From Lepidodermella squamata (taxonomy: Eukaryota > Gastrotricha), in NCBI GenBank assembly GCA_047495785.1, contig JBLDXI010000030.1:1054001-1118000 (forward strand): 64,000 bases of DNA. The letters run 5' to 3'. The notes beneath the pieces are model-generated. The model had not been told where the DNA came from and did not search any database. It saw nothing but the letters and a program-made list of their open reading frames with translations. Position numbers and translations under genes: made by a program. Positions 23,349 through 34,742 of this stretch are shown in pieces (the first letter of the stretch is position 1; each line of letters begins with the position of its first letter).

Positions 23349-23965
23349 TTAAATGTTAACGCCAACCTTCAAGTAGAGATGCCGACGTGGGCCAGTCTGG
23401 CGAGCAGGAGCAGCATTAATAAGCATAGCCATTTTCTCGCGAATCGGGATGCGACGCGGGGTATCGATCAGTACGCTTGTCCGTCGAAAGTTCCAGCCTG
23501 GCAGCAGAGTTTTATCGGACGCCACAGTGGCATCAGGATTCACTTCGGGATCAGGACTCGCCGACCGCGAGTTGTTGGCTGAAGAATGAACAGATGAGCG
23601 AGCTGAAGAGTGCGCTGAAGAAATAACCGACGAACGCGCAGAGGAACGAGATGAACGATCGGACCGCGCACTTGCTAGGCTGCTGCGCCGCGATGAAGGC
23701 CTCGAGTTCAACGTTAGCCTTGCGACTACCTCAGTTTGAAATGAGGAGGCTCGTCAGGACTGAGCCGAAACGCCCGGGCCAACGCCTGTTCGTCCACGAC
23801 CGAAACCCAGAAGCTTCCGTCAAAGTACTTAATCGCTAGTGGAAACGACCCTGTGAGTTTCCATTTCCATTGTCGAAGAATTTCTGCTTGCAAACTTGCC
23901 ACGGTACGTTCTTCGATGGAGAAGACCCGAACGTCGTCTTTCCAGGACATCCTTATTTCCGACAT
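23349..23965 (-). CDS. Possible PB1-like domain gene with Ser/Arg-rich tail
   Basis: From ATG at 23965, 79 codons (to 23726) show a pattern like a PB1 interaction domain: DDVRVFSIEERT near the start, an alpha-helical segment, then LAIKYFDGSFWVSVVDEQAL, which resembles the acidic OPCA motif. A second open frame (23711-23349) continues on the same strand in another frame with a long Ser/Arg repeat tract. CTGAG|GTAGTC at the end of the first frame could be a splice donor, but no acceptor is clear. It may be one gene with an intron or frameshift, or a decayed copy. Confidence 0.4.
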
Positions 23966-24336
23966 TCAAGAGTTTATATATCGATGATTTTGCGCTATAA
24001 GGAGCCAATGAAAAAATTCCTATCCAGAGTACTACGCACTATATATAGTACTACGCACTCATGTAGTAAGATACAGCCCATTGTATTCTGTGTGAAAAAA
24101 TATATGTACTGGACAAATAATGACCAACAAATATCTTCGATACTGCGGTCATTCTGAGGTATCTGCGCTGGGAATTCCGAGATAATCATGGAGGAAACGT
24201 TTCAGAAACTCATGGACTGAATCGTTCTTAGACAGCTGGAGTAAAACACAGTTCAAACTCTCAACAATAAGCTTGTTTTAATAATTTTGAAACGCTTTCA
24301 AGTAGTCATATCCATCCAAGTTTCGAGGGCGTAATG

Positions 24337-26232
24337 TCACGGCGGAGGTTTAGCGTCAATGCTACAAGCAGTAGGTTTGTCTGCGTCTTCTTCGTAAGCC
24401 ATTATGACTGAGCGATAAGCTTCTGGAATGGTGCCTTTGTTGACCATTTCGATGAGATCCTTCTTAAGACTGGATTCGATCGGCAATCGCTTTTCGTATT
24501 TTTGAACAAGTAGGAAAGGAAACAAAATGACGTCTTTGTTGTAGCGCTTAGCGACGAAAGTATGAAAAGCCAAGTCGAAAGTTTTCTTGGTTTGGAGATA
24601 ATTAGGGTAGTCTTTCTCGTATCTGAACCAACATGGCTCCGACCATTTAACATCATTTTTCTGTTCGTCTTGCAAATACTGAGCGAACTTTGGTGACTTG
24701 TCAAAGCTGAAGAAGCTTGCAAATTGCATTTCAGTTATGCTGTATGGTTTCACTTTCAAGCGGTTTGGTGTTTCCTCGCCGTACACTTCGAGTCTCAGAT
24801 CAGCATCAATCGGAGCCTTCCGCGACGCGGCCACGATTTCTCTCCATTCCTTTGAATAGCTGATGTTGACTCGTTTCTTAGCTTCCCTTTCAATAGTGGC
24901 ATGCACGGAATCACATTCCATTTGCGAGTGGCCCGGCTCGAAAAACTTGTGATCGATGACTTTGAGATTACCTTTGGAATTGGACAAGGCTGCGAATAAA
25001 GCGTTGACAATGTACTGAGATTTGTTTTGGCTTCCAGTGCTGTCGCTCCATAGAATCAACTGCTCAACTTCGTCAGGAATCATTTCAGTGATGAATTTAT
25101 AGAGACATGAACCAACTTCATCCGTCCCACGACCCCCTTCTGTTTGATCCCACATGAAACAGTAGACATCTTTTGATGAAGTATCGTAGAAAGTCAGGTT
25201 TGAGGTGTGGAACTTTTTTTTGTACATTATCGAGCAGCAAGGGCTTTCGAGGATTGACTGCATATCAAACTGGATGCACAAGATCAATCCTTTCGACTGT
25301 TTTGCTAGAATTTTGTCAGCATTCTTGGCATCTCTTGCAGCGTCTCTGTTGGATTCGTGGTTCCGTTTCTCCACGATCACTTCATGGGTGAACAGTTCAT
25401 CCGGCAAAGTCGCAAATCGTGTGCATTTCTTGCAGGTGTCCTTCTTCGGATGACTGAAAGCGAGATTGGGAAAAGATCTCTTGAATATGGATCGGTAAGT
25501 AGCGTATTTGACGGGTTTCTCATCAGTACGTAGAGCCCAGTTTTGGTGTGCTATGCAGTACATTCGATGCATTTCCTTCAGATTGAGCGCGGACCCGAGA
25601 TATTGCTTGCTAGTTTGACTTCTCGCATAATGACTGTCTAATCGCTCGAAAGAAGTGATGTGCTGATAAACAAATTTGTAAGAATTATCGCTGGTGGTAT
25701 TCGGCGGCTTATGGCGACCGCGTTGATCTGGTATGATGTAGAAGCCGTCTTCGACTTTTTTCTCAACAGTTGTGTTTATAAAAGCGCGAGTTTCATCGAG
25801 CGCCTTCAGAAAGAAAGACCTGCATACTTCGATTGAGTCCCTAGATTGTGAAGGCGAAGGGGTTGCCAAGTAGTTGCCTGGTAAGTAATAATCAAATCTT
25901 CGAGGACCATTCTCTCGTTTCTGTTTATAACTGACGTAACGGTTGATGAATGCTCGTCTAGCGTCGATAGATGCTCGGGACCAGTAAGTGTTAAAGCATT
26001 GTTTGACTGAATTTTCATTGAATTTCAAGGAGCATTTACGCCAGCAACCACACTTGAAGTAAACAGGCTTACGACCGGAATTAAACTTAGCGCTAACCCC
26101 TTTATCTGACTGACGGTAGGGTTTCCCAGAGTTGCGCTTGCGTTTTCTTTCCATCGCTTGTTTGGATGGGCGGTGTCTAGAATCCACTATCCTCGGAGGA
26201 AACTGTTTCAGCCAATGGTCGTTATCAGTCAT
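24337..26232 (-). CDS. Transposon-derived protein with RNase H-like core (631 aa)
   Basis: A single uninterrupted frame. The N-terminus is basic with a Cys cluster (YFKCGCWRKCSLKF). The middle has a KKDTCKKC zinc-binding-like segment. The C-terminal half has the order LCIQFDMQ, LILWSDSTGSQNKS and PGHSQMECDSVHATIE, the pattern of a large family of uncharacterised invertebrate proteins thought to derive from a DDE-type transposase (acidic residues in FDMQ and WSDS as candidate catalytic Asp). No terminal inverted repeats or target duplication were found beside it. It could be a decayed autonomous element or a domesticated copy; the intact reading frame favours recent activity or selection. Confidence 0.65.
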   Translation of the reverse strand: MTDNDHWLKQFPPRIVDSRHRPSKQAMERKRKRNSGKPYRQSDKGVSAKFNSGRKPVYFKCGCWRKCSLKFNENSVKQCFNTYWSRASIDARRAFINRYVSYKQKRENGPRRFDYYLPGNYLATPSPSQSRDSIEVCRSFFLKALDETRAFINTTVEKKVEDGFYIIPDQRGRHKPPNTTSDNSYKFVYQHITSFERLDSHYARSQTSKQYLGSALNLKEMHRMYCIAHQNWALRTDEKPVKYATYRSIFKRSFPNLAFSHPKKDTCKKCTRFATLPDELFTHEVIVEKRNHESNRDAARDAKNADKILAKQSKGLILCIQFDMQSILESPCCSIMYKKKFHTSNLTFYDTSSKDVYCFMWDQTEGGRGTDEVGSCLYKFITEMIPDEVEQLILWSDSTGSQNKSQYIVNALFAALSNSKGNLKVIDHKFFEPGHSQMECDSVHATIEREAKKRVNISYSKEWREIVAASRKAPIDADLRLEVYGEETPNRLKVKPYSITEMQFASFFSFDKSPKFAQYLQDEQKNDVKWSEPCWFRYEKDYPNYLQTKKTFDLAFHTFVAKRYNKDVILFPFLLVQKYEKRLPIESSLKKDLIEMVNKGTIPEAYRSVIMAYEEDADKPTACSIDAKPPP

Positions 26233-28047
26233 CAGCTCAAATCGTTGTTAAAAATGAAACGTTGAATGCTTTAGTCCTAAATGACAAGCGTCATAAATTA
26301 AAATGTCAAGGATAGAAAACAGGGAGTTGTCGAAAGCCGAATTGCCAATCTGAGAAGTTCTGTTCTTGTTCTGTTCTTGCATTGAATGCGGCGTTTATCA
26401 AGCTGACAGGAAGGGTTGACAGGAAGCGTGAAACCGCCAGGCAAATCCTCCCTTCTGGAATGGGCCGCCATTCACCGGTAATATAAGGTAAAGATGTGGC
26501 TACTCAGCGGCCAAAGCAATCATGCATGGGAATAGTCGGCTCCCAAGCATTGTGAAGATGGCATGCGTCTGATACCAAATGCTAAATTTTAAAAGGCAAT
26601 AAAGAGTACTTCTGGTTAGATCTAATTAAGAGACTGTTTCGATTGTTCGTAAGGCTTCGACCTTCGACCGTTAGTAGATTGTAGGATTCACGCACGATCG
26701 ATAAGTCTATAGTTTCCGTCGAAGTAGCTGTCAAGTTCTAGGTGGAGTTTGAGCCCCAAACCGACAAACTTGGCTTTCTATCTTTGATCAGAAGTTGTGT
26801 TGTGTTTTGGAGGTGGTTGTTTGAGGAAAAGGGCGATAGTTTCAAATTATCCAGGGGCCCAAACCACATTATCAGCTTGATAAACGCCACAACAACGAAA
26901 TAATGGAATATTTTCCTAACAGAGTAGCCAGCAGCCACTTTCGGAATCTCAGCCGAAACAACCTTTCTACCCTATTTTTGCTGAAACCTCAAAACAGGAG
27001 TTTAACTTTGTGGTAAGCTCAGATTTCACTAAACTCCTAAAGAATCTGATAAGAAGCCTCTATCAATCTATCGGAGATTCTAATCATTCTAGAAGAAAAT
27101 TTTGCTGCGATTTAAAATGGACAACTATGGAAAACATTCCTACTCCGTCCCATGAACAGACCAGGTCAGAATTACTAAAATCGTGGGTAATTTAAAGCAC
27201 ATGCTTTCAATGTCCTACTTTCAGCAAAAATGATGCGGGAGATCTAAGAAAGAATGATGATAAAAATGAAAAAACAAGAGAACAAAATGCGCAAATATAC
27301 CATGTTACTGCGGAAGAATCGATCGCTCTCGTCTGAGTGCATTCTCTTGTGCATGCACCAAAATGCTATTAGCCCTGTGTATAACCATATACTCGCATAT
27401 ACTCCGCACAGTTTTTATGGGCGTATATCAGAATGCAGCCTATCGGTCTGTTTTAGCGCAAAACCATCGATATCTAAAATATAAAAAATATGAAATAATG
27501 CAATAAATTAAAATAATTAGTTCCAAGATAGTTCAGCGATAAATGTATCTAAATTGAATGCGTAAAACACCGCGGGATGGCTTGGTATCGCGCCTAGAAT
27601 AGGAATCTTAATGCATCCACAGAGGGTGAAAAAACGTCATCTCACGCTGGGAAAAATTTGGCGTAGAACGGATGGTCGTCAATTTTGAAAATAGTCGAGC
27701 ATTTTTCAAAGTTGCCGATCAGATTCGTAATATCTTGAAAAGGGACCATAATTCGTTTGCCAAGTGAGCCGAATCTAAATAACTATTATCAAGCAAGCAA
27801 GATGAATTACGTAAAGCAAAATTACTTTTTAAAAACTGCCGCAGCGGTAGCTTTCAAACAAAGTAGGAAAATAGTACCCTTTCGAGGCAAACAATTTTGT
27901 GACGACGATTTCCGCGCCTTGTCGACGGGTAATCCGCTAGTAAAACGTGTAGATCGTCTTTCATTTCAAGTTCAGTAAAAATTCTAGTTACTAACGTTCA
28001 AATTTATAAAAATAGTGTTAAATTATCGAAATTCCAAGTATTGTATC
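26233..28047. other. Intergenic, no gene supported
   Basis: Several short frames (for example 27010-27195 and 27757-27978) show no recognisable protein. The last could be an upstream exon of the gene at 28048 but no splice pair connects them convincingly. Confidence 0.4.
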
Positions 28048-30105
28048 ATGGGCGACATCCCAGCGGTAGGAGTATTGCTGGGAAACGATTTAGCTGGGAG
28101 ACCCGCGATTATTAGAATAGCCCCAGTCAATAAAACTATGGCTAAACGAAAAGCTATCCGCAAGCCTTATCGAGAGCTGTCGAGGCAGCAAAAAGTTATT
28201 CGCGTTCAACAAGCGTTGGAGGAGCATATGGATAACTTCAAGAATTCTTCTGCATTCCGGCATTATGTGGGGAATGAAAAAATAGAGAGATTGGAAATGA
28301 AAGCGAAAGTCGTAAATCTGCCCGAGGTCTCCTCGCGTAGACCAGATGGATGTGTGAAAGCATCGATAGAACGAGCAGAAACTTGCGAAAAGTAAAACTT
28401 TCAATAAAAGAAAAAGACGTTAATGTGTCAATTGACCATATTGTTGTCAATAGAGTAATGGAGCAACAAGCATCGAAGCTTGTACCTACGCGTTCGGCCT
28501 ATCCGATTGCCAAGCTTTTAGGCCGAGCGAGAATATCTGGTCCTGGATTAATAAGAGCTCGCAGAGTCATGTCCGGTTATTTGGAAATCGATGGCATAAA
28601 AGGTTTGCTGGTTGGTTAGTCAATAATTTTAAATATGCTTCATTCGCTTTTAAGACGAAAACGAGAAGGAAAAAGGCGTAAGAATCAAACTGGATCAGTT
28701 TTTGGAAAAATGGATAGCATCTGGTCACTTGAAATCTCGTATGCTGAACGCTTGCAGATCGATGGGACACCTCGACGAACCTCCGTTGGGGATTGTCTGG
28801 TACAAGCGACGCTATGCTTTGTGACAAAGAAAAAGAAAACTGGTTTGAACGAAGAATTTCAGCTCTTAATCTACGAAGGCAAGGAGTCTTACGAATCAGT
28901 CAGGAAATACTTGCAACCGGTGGTTGACGAATTGGTGAAATGCATGCATGCATTTTTTGTACCAAGGATTTTCGACATGAAGAAGCTGTTGGTGAGGAAA
29001 GGAAATTTGATGAAATAGAAGACCAGTGGCACCAGATGAACGAACGCGAACGCGAGGAAGCCGGCTGGCACAGATTATTTCTACCCATGTTCCTATTTTC
29101 CCAAAGAGGTATTTCAAGTTGCACCTTGCGTCTTGCATCTTGAATGTTGCATCACGAATTCTGGGTTGGAAGCGGTAAGAAATGCTGCGGTTTTAGTAAT
29201 GATTGAATACTTCCTTAACAGATTTTAACAAAATTGAAAGCTGAAAATCTCACTTCTGCATATGACAACATCAGTAGAATAATTCAATCAAGTTCGAAAA
29301 AACTGACATTGCAAGCTTCAACTACTGGCCAGCGAAAAGTGAATATTACACGAGCAAATCACACCGCGACAACTAACGTAAGCTAACTTGATTTCTATTT
29401 AACGACATGATATAATGAAAAACAGTCACTCAAATGGCTGGCGATGACAGGCTCGCTGTTTCAATATCTCGGACCTAATTGGCATCTCGAGTTTGTGAAA
29501 GGAAGATACGGTCGAGATATGGCTTTCTACAAGCAATGGCTACTGAATAACCACGGCGTGAGGGTCAGGTCTCACTGGACGCTGGAGGAAATTCAGCTGA
29601 AAGCTATTGAAAGAGGCCTTGAGCGCGATGTAAGCAATAAGAAACAATCAGAAATTAAACTAAATATTTTCTTAACCAGAACATCGAAAAAATGCAGCAA
29701 TATATACTGCAGTGCGACGATTTCTTGCAAACATCAAAAAGAATTTTCGAAAGAATTGATAGCATGGATCTTGGCGGTGATCCCGAGGAAGACTTCGAGC
29801 GATTCGAAGAAGCATTCAAGGGAATTGTTGGAAGGCTGACCACTTATGCGCACAGTAAGGACACTTGAGCTAAAACCTTAAAATAACTACAATTGTCGCT
29901 ATTTCAAGTTACAGCGCGACACGTTCTACCGTTGCTAAGAATGGGCATTAACCTGAGATTACTTTCAGCCGAGTCAATCGAAATCAGGCAAAAAATTATC
30001 AAGAAAATGCTAAGCATGACTTGCGCAGCTTTGCCTTCATCTATTTCGCGGCAACTAATGAAAGTGTTCATGATAAGGTTGTCGCAGTACTGGCGTGCTA
30101 TTTAA
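28048..30105 (+). CDS. Multi-exon gene of unknown function
   Basis: Exons with phase-consistent GT-AG boundaries are 28048-28391, 28454-28614, 28655-about 28794, 28863-about 29018 (end uncertain), then 29222-29377, 29426-29629, 29680-29854 and 29909-30105. Introns are 40-68 nt. The junction between 28.8 and 29.2 kb is not resolved: two competing frames are open there, and a weak donor (GTCTGG) is needed at 28795. The N-terminal part has a basic KRKAIRKPYRELSRQQK segment reminiscent of the N-termini of some transposon-encoded proteins. An acidic helical segment (DPEEDFERFEEAFK) and a basic helical end follow. GVLLGNDLAG near the start resembles a retroelement protease-region motif, but nothing else supports a retroelement. 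Function not assigned. Confidence 0.5.
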
Positions 30106-30913
30106 TCTCAAAACCGAAGATTCTAAACCAATGTGATCATTAACAATTTGTGATTTGTGATGAGCTGTAAGCTGTGATGAAATGGTTCACGGGAAAGTGA
30201 ACGAAGAGATTAAGAATAAAATGTGACCGATTTACAACGACTTGGCGACAACTATACGTCAGTTCGAAAAGTTACACATATTTGTGGTAATGAATGACGA
30301 CGAACGACGAATAGACAAGTGACAATGACAAGAAAGTTGCTAGTTAGCCAAAATCTGGTATGAGCAGCAGAAAACACAGCGGGATTCTGAATAGACCGCC
30401 GGCGGGATATTTTGACCGAAAATAGTTAATAATCAACATTATTTATTTATTTTGGATTTAAAACTTAAAGACATTTTTTGTGATTTACATATTATTTGAA
30501 TTTGCCGCTGATTTTCTTTCGGCCAATCAGAAGAATGGAAAAATTTCTACTTACAACCTAAAACATAATGCATTTATGAGTCCAGCATGTAAAAATACAT
30601 AGTAGAAAAGGTGATAGCGTGTTTTTTATGAGGCCAGTCAGCTTGTTTGCAACCAGTTTTTTTATGCCGTTTGTTTAAGAGGCCTACATATATGATATAG
30701 TCTACATTTACGAGTCCAGCAGATCAAAATATACCAAAAGAAATATGCCAAAGCGTGGGTTTTATAAGGCAAGTGAGCTATTTACTAGTTCATACGTCGA
30801 GGAGACCTCGAAAACAGAGACCATCCAAGGCTATATATTAACATGATAACTTCCATCAACACCAACCACCAACCAATCATACACTACTTCCTCGTACATT
30901 TCGACACTGAATA

Positions 30914-32576
30914 ATGGCTGCTTGCGCTAAGGCTCTCGTCCTCTCGGCTGTTCTCTGCGTAGCTACAGCCCAGCAAGCCTTTAACCCTCTAATGCCGGTA
31001 ACGTGTATACTCAAACTGCGGCTATTCACCTTGAATTCTCATACTTCCCGACTTATTCAGGAAAAACGGTTTGGTAAAATTTTAGATGGCCATCTGGACT
31101 ACCCGATTCCGAAAACCGCAGACTCGCCGCGTTGATTACGTAACACAGGTGTGCGCGCAAATCACGGGTACGCCTGCTTTTTGTGTAAACTCAGTCACAT
31201 TTCGACCAAATGACACGGGGGTCGCGCGGGCGGCCTGTTTTGTGTGCATCGATGCAAACAGTTTTGTATTAACACAACTGTCACTTGAGTTTACTCATGC
31301 ACCTATAGTTATTATTTCGATATCTTGTTTTTTCATTTTTGGCGGGGGAAATAAATAATTCAGGACATGATGTGCACGCATGGCGTGGCAGATGTTGCGC
31401 AACATAACATTGCGTAACAGTAATGCGTTTTCTATAGTTACGCAATAATAAATGCTCTCATAATGCATACGATCGGACATATAAACTGCACAGGGAGAGC
31501 GCATAGAATCACACATCTTTAGTTTATATTTTAAGTTTTATTTCAAATATGGCAAGTCAACCTCTATTAGCGGTACCTACTGCGGATCCGAAGCGCGCTG
31601 CCCAACAACTGGTCGCGACATCTACCTGCGCTGCTGATATGGCGCCGCAAGCCAACGTTCCAGTTGCACTGCATGCTGTTTCATCGCGAATTTTTTATCA
31701 ATTTTGTAAAATTTTGAATAAAATACATGTGATTTCTGCGCTCTTCCTGTGTTAACTCAAAAGCGAGTTTATACAAGTTTTCAAGCATGAGTAAACTCAG
31801 GTGACACGTGTGTATAATCGGCCTCAAGCCCAGAAGCCTGAAAAACGCCTCCCAGACTGAGTTTACACAAGCTGCGTGTTAGTTAACTCAAAATGAGTGA
31901 ATTTTCCCCAATGAGTATACTCAATTTGTATAAACTAAGCAGCTGCCGGCATTAGAGGGTTAACTTCCTCGGCTATCAGGAACCGTGCCCTGGCCTTTTC
32001 TCTCAAGTGTTGTGAGTTTTGCGACAAATATTTCGGAAGAAGTTTAAAACTTTTCTCTTTAGCATTCGCTGCCCTTTGACACTCAGCGACGATGCAAGCC
32101 TGAAGTGCCACCGATGCCTGTGGAGTGACATCCCACCACTTGCTCTGTGAGTTTTGAACCACTGCATTTCATTGGATTCTAATTAAATTTATTTATTCTT
32201 TTAAAGCTCATATCAGACCAGCAAAGAAGGATGCGATGCTATGTTGTCCCACGTCAAGTATGCGAATTCCATGATTTTTCAATCGCAGATGTTTTACTCT
32301 ACTTGATTTCATCCTTAGGACCCGCGATGTCGCCAACTGCGGTGCGAATGTCTGTAGCTTGGCCGAGACTGAATCTACTAGCCACTGCCGAAAGCGTGAT
32401 TCGCCTGATTGCTACCAGTGCGTTAACAAAAACTGCGACATGTCTGGCAAGGCCGATTGCAACGCTAAGTACAACTGCATCAAGTGAGTTTCGAAAACCT
32501 TCGATATTTTCGATTTCGATTTCCAACCTTCTTTTTCAGGGCAAACATCGACAGCGGAAGATGTGGACCTCGTTAA
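30914..32576 (+). CDS. Secreted cysteine-rich protein, six exons
   Basis: Exons 30914-30997, 31980-32011, 32063-32146, 32207-32257, 32319-32483 and 32540-32576 join in a single open frame of 150 codons plus TAA. All five junctions keep phase and have GT-AG ends (CTTTTTCAG, TTTAAAG, TCCTTAG and similar acceptors). Exon 1 is a clean signal peptide (MAACAKALVLSAVLCVATAQ). The mature part has 14 cysteines, an even number, clustered in segments such as CHRC, CGANVC, CYQC and CDMSGKADC, which suggests a disulfide-stabilised extracellular protein. I do not recognise a named family. Intron 1 is 982 nt and holds repeat sequence, unlike the other 51-61 nt introns. The minus strand of 31935-32162 is also open by chance and ends in an inverted copy of the exon 1 boundary. 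Confidence 0.7.
30998..31979. repeat. Repeat-filled first intron with mirrored exon edge
   Basis: The intron carries TGAGTAAAC / GTTTACTCA-type motifs facing each other (31291-31298, 31780-31800, 31855-31940) and GTATACTC near both ends. TTAACCCTCTAATGCCGG, spanning the exon 1 donor at 30981-30998, recurs inverted at 31945-31962. This looks like insertion of an inverted-repeat element with capture of the exon edge. Confidence 0.5.
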
Positions 32577-33079
32577 TAAGTTGCACTCAGTGATCCTTCA
32601 TGATGACTTCAATTTTTAGTATATATGAAAATCTCTTACAAAAAGCCACTGTCTGATTAAACTTTAACTAATAAAGATTTGTTAGATATTTGCGGTTTCC
32701 AATACTGTTTTGATGGCCTGGTTTTACTGATTTTTTATGCTTGACGCAGTTCTTTTTTCACGTATTCTTTTTCATCTTTTTCCTCAATATTTTTCTTATT
32801 TGCCTCACTGCTCCATACTGATCTGGCTGTGATTTAGTTCATCGGGTGATATATCTCAGCGCTGCCATCGCGAATTTCCTGTCAAACATTGATTCTTAGA
32901 TAAACAAGTGGCCGATCAGAATGCGAATCATGGAAATTCCTTCAAATCTTTTGCATCCCGTTTGAAAGAGCCATTGTACGATTCGTGTGCTAAGCAGTCT
33001 GTGTAGTGAAGCGTGGAGCATTCAACGAAGGCCAGATAGCCAGAGTTGCGGTATCTGACTATCTGACTATCTTCAAAAT

Positions 33080-34252
33080 ATGAAAACGCTTCTAGTTTTG
33101 CTGATGGCGGTTGAGCTCGCATCGATGGAAGCTGATTTGTCGATTGCTGGAAATTTAGAGGCAAGATTCGCTAAACATTGCCCGGCAGTTCGATCGAAAA
33201 CCCTAACGACAGATCATGCGATTCATTTCAACAAAACGCACCCGATTAAGGTGCTCATCTACTTGAGCCTTCATCGATTTGTGGGCATCGATGACGTGGA
33301 GCAAAAACTGTCACTATTAGGGCAGCTGTCTATTCATTGGGGGCTGCCTTGCGAAACACCAAAATGTACAGACTTACTATCCGAAACAGAGTGCATGATA
33401 CCGCAGTACGACCTTCTGTTCTTCACAGTCCCAGCCTTGGATATTTGGACGCCGGGTATCTCCCATTTGACCGCTTACGAGTCGCCTGTTATGGGGCGAA
33501 GATTAAGTGACCAGGTCATGGTCTTTCCATTTCTTTACTCATTTTATATGCGTTACGAAGTTATCGACTGATTCGACGTATTATGCACAGCTTTCAGCTA
33601 TCGCAAATTCCCATTTGACACGCAAGCCTGTACGCTAGTTTTTGAATCTACGAATTATCTATGGGATGTGGACCTCAATTTGGGATTATTTGAAATTGAT
33701 ATCTCAGCTGTAAATACCTTCATCGTGGATACAGAAATATGGTCGCTTGTCGAGCCCCTCGAATACGGCAGCTATGAATCTGCGCACGCGCGGGGCGATT
33801 ACCTTGTTAAAAGAGTTAACATGACGATCCGATTCCGCCGGAAAAGTGGCTACTACGTCTGCAACATCTTCGTACCTACCATAGCGCTGTTCGTCCTTCA
33901 AGTCGTTTCTCTGCTAGCCGAACCCTTGAATCGCGACCAATCTGCGTTTTGCGTGACTGTCGTGCTGTCTTACGTTGTATTTTTGACGATGATTTTTGGC
34001 ATGATGCCAAGAACATCTGACCACGTCTATCTTGTCTACATGGTTTCAGCGAAATTCATCGTTTCAGTTGTAATCACGGCCTACACTTGCTTGAGTTCTA
34101 ACATCCCCGAAACACTGAAATCTCGCGTTCTCACGTTAAATAAATCGTTGACCGTGCCGATGCATCGCTTTTTCGACTTGGTGATGGCCGCTGCAGCAAG
34201 CTTGATCGTAATGATCATTGACGCTTGCTTTTTCTCGCTGATGTTATCGTGA
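33080..34252 (+). pseudogene. Cys-loop channel with one in-frame TGA
   Basis: The whole 390-codon frame is intact except for TGA at 33569-33571, where the paralogues have CGA in VIDRFDV just before the Cys-loop. The frame before and after is the same, and all family features follow (Cys-loop, M1-M4, LMLS end). A CGA-to-TGA transition is the simplest explanation. The remaining frame shows no other damage, so the lesion is recent, or the codon is read through. First member of cassette 2. The upstream 32658-33079 duplicates sequence upstream of 591. Confidence 0.85.
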
Positions 34253-34742
34253 CTGTAAAATGATGCATGGAAGGCCTATTTCTATTTCACGAATTAGCTC
34301 TTTGAATGGGGGTATAGCATGTGTGCGATTATCTGGGGCGTGGAAGGCATCATCCCCCAGCTCGGCCAGACCAGTAAAGAAATAAAAATGTATAACGCTA
34401 TTTCGTCAATTTTAAGAGGCTTTGGAGCAAGTTTCGACAATTTTCAACATTTTCTCTCGCTTCGCTTGAAATTAGTATCATGTCATGACAAATTTTAGGA
34501 AATAGGTATATAGGATAATCGGTTTTCATCACTGGCAGCTACAGGATCCGTGATTGCAGTACAGCGCTTCAAAATATATTAAGAGTTGTTATAATTCCAG
34601 GCCAATCATGTTTACATTGGGATCGAACTTGACAAGCTATCATGCTGAACAGGAAATTCGCACAGGCTCTCTGAATATAACGGCCGCGTGCATTTGCATG
34701 ATCAAAAGCGGATCGGGAGCTTTCAAACATCAATTAAATTCG

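Noticed and set aside
28070-28110. GVLLGNDLAG as evidence for a retrotransposon pol gene
   Set aside because: No reverse transcriptase, integrase or LTRs are present, and the rest of the gene is unlike pol.
31935-32162. 75-codon minus-strand frame
   Set aside because: The plus-strand exons here join in phase across several GT-AG introns with cysteine-rich coding; the minus frame lacks such support, though RNA data could reverse this.
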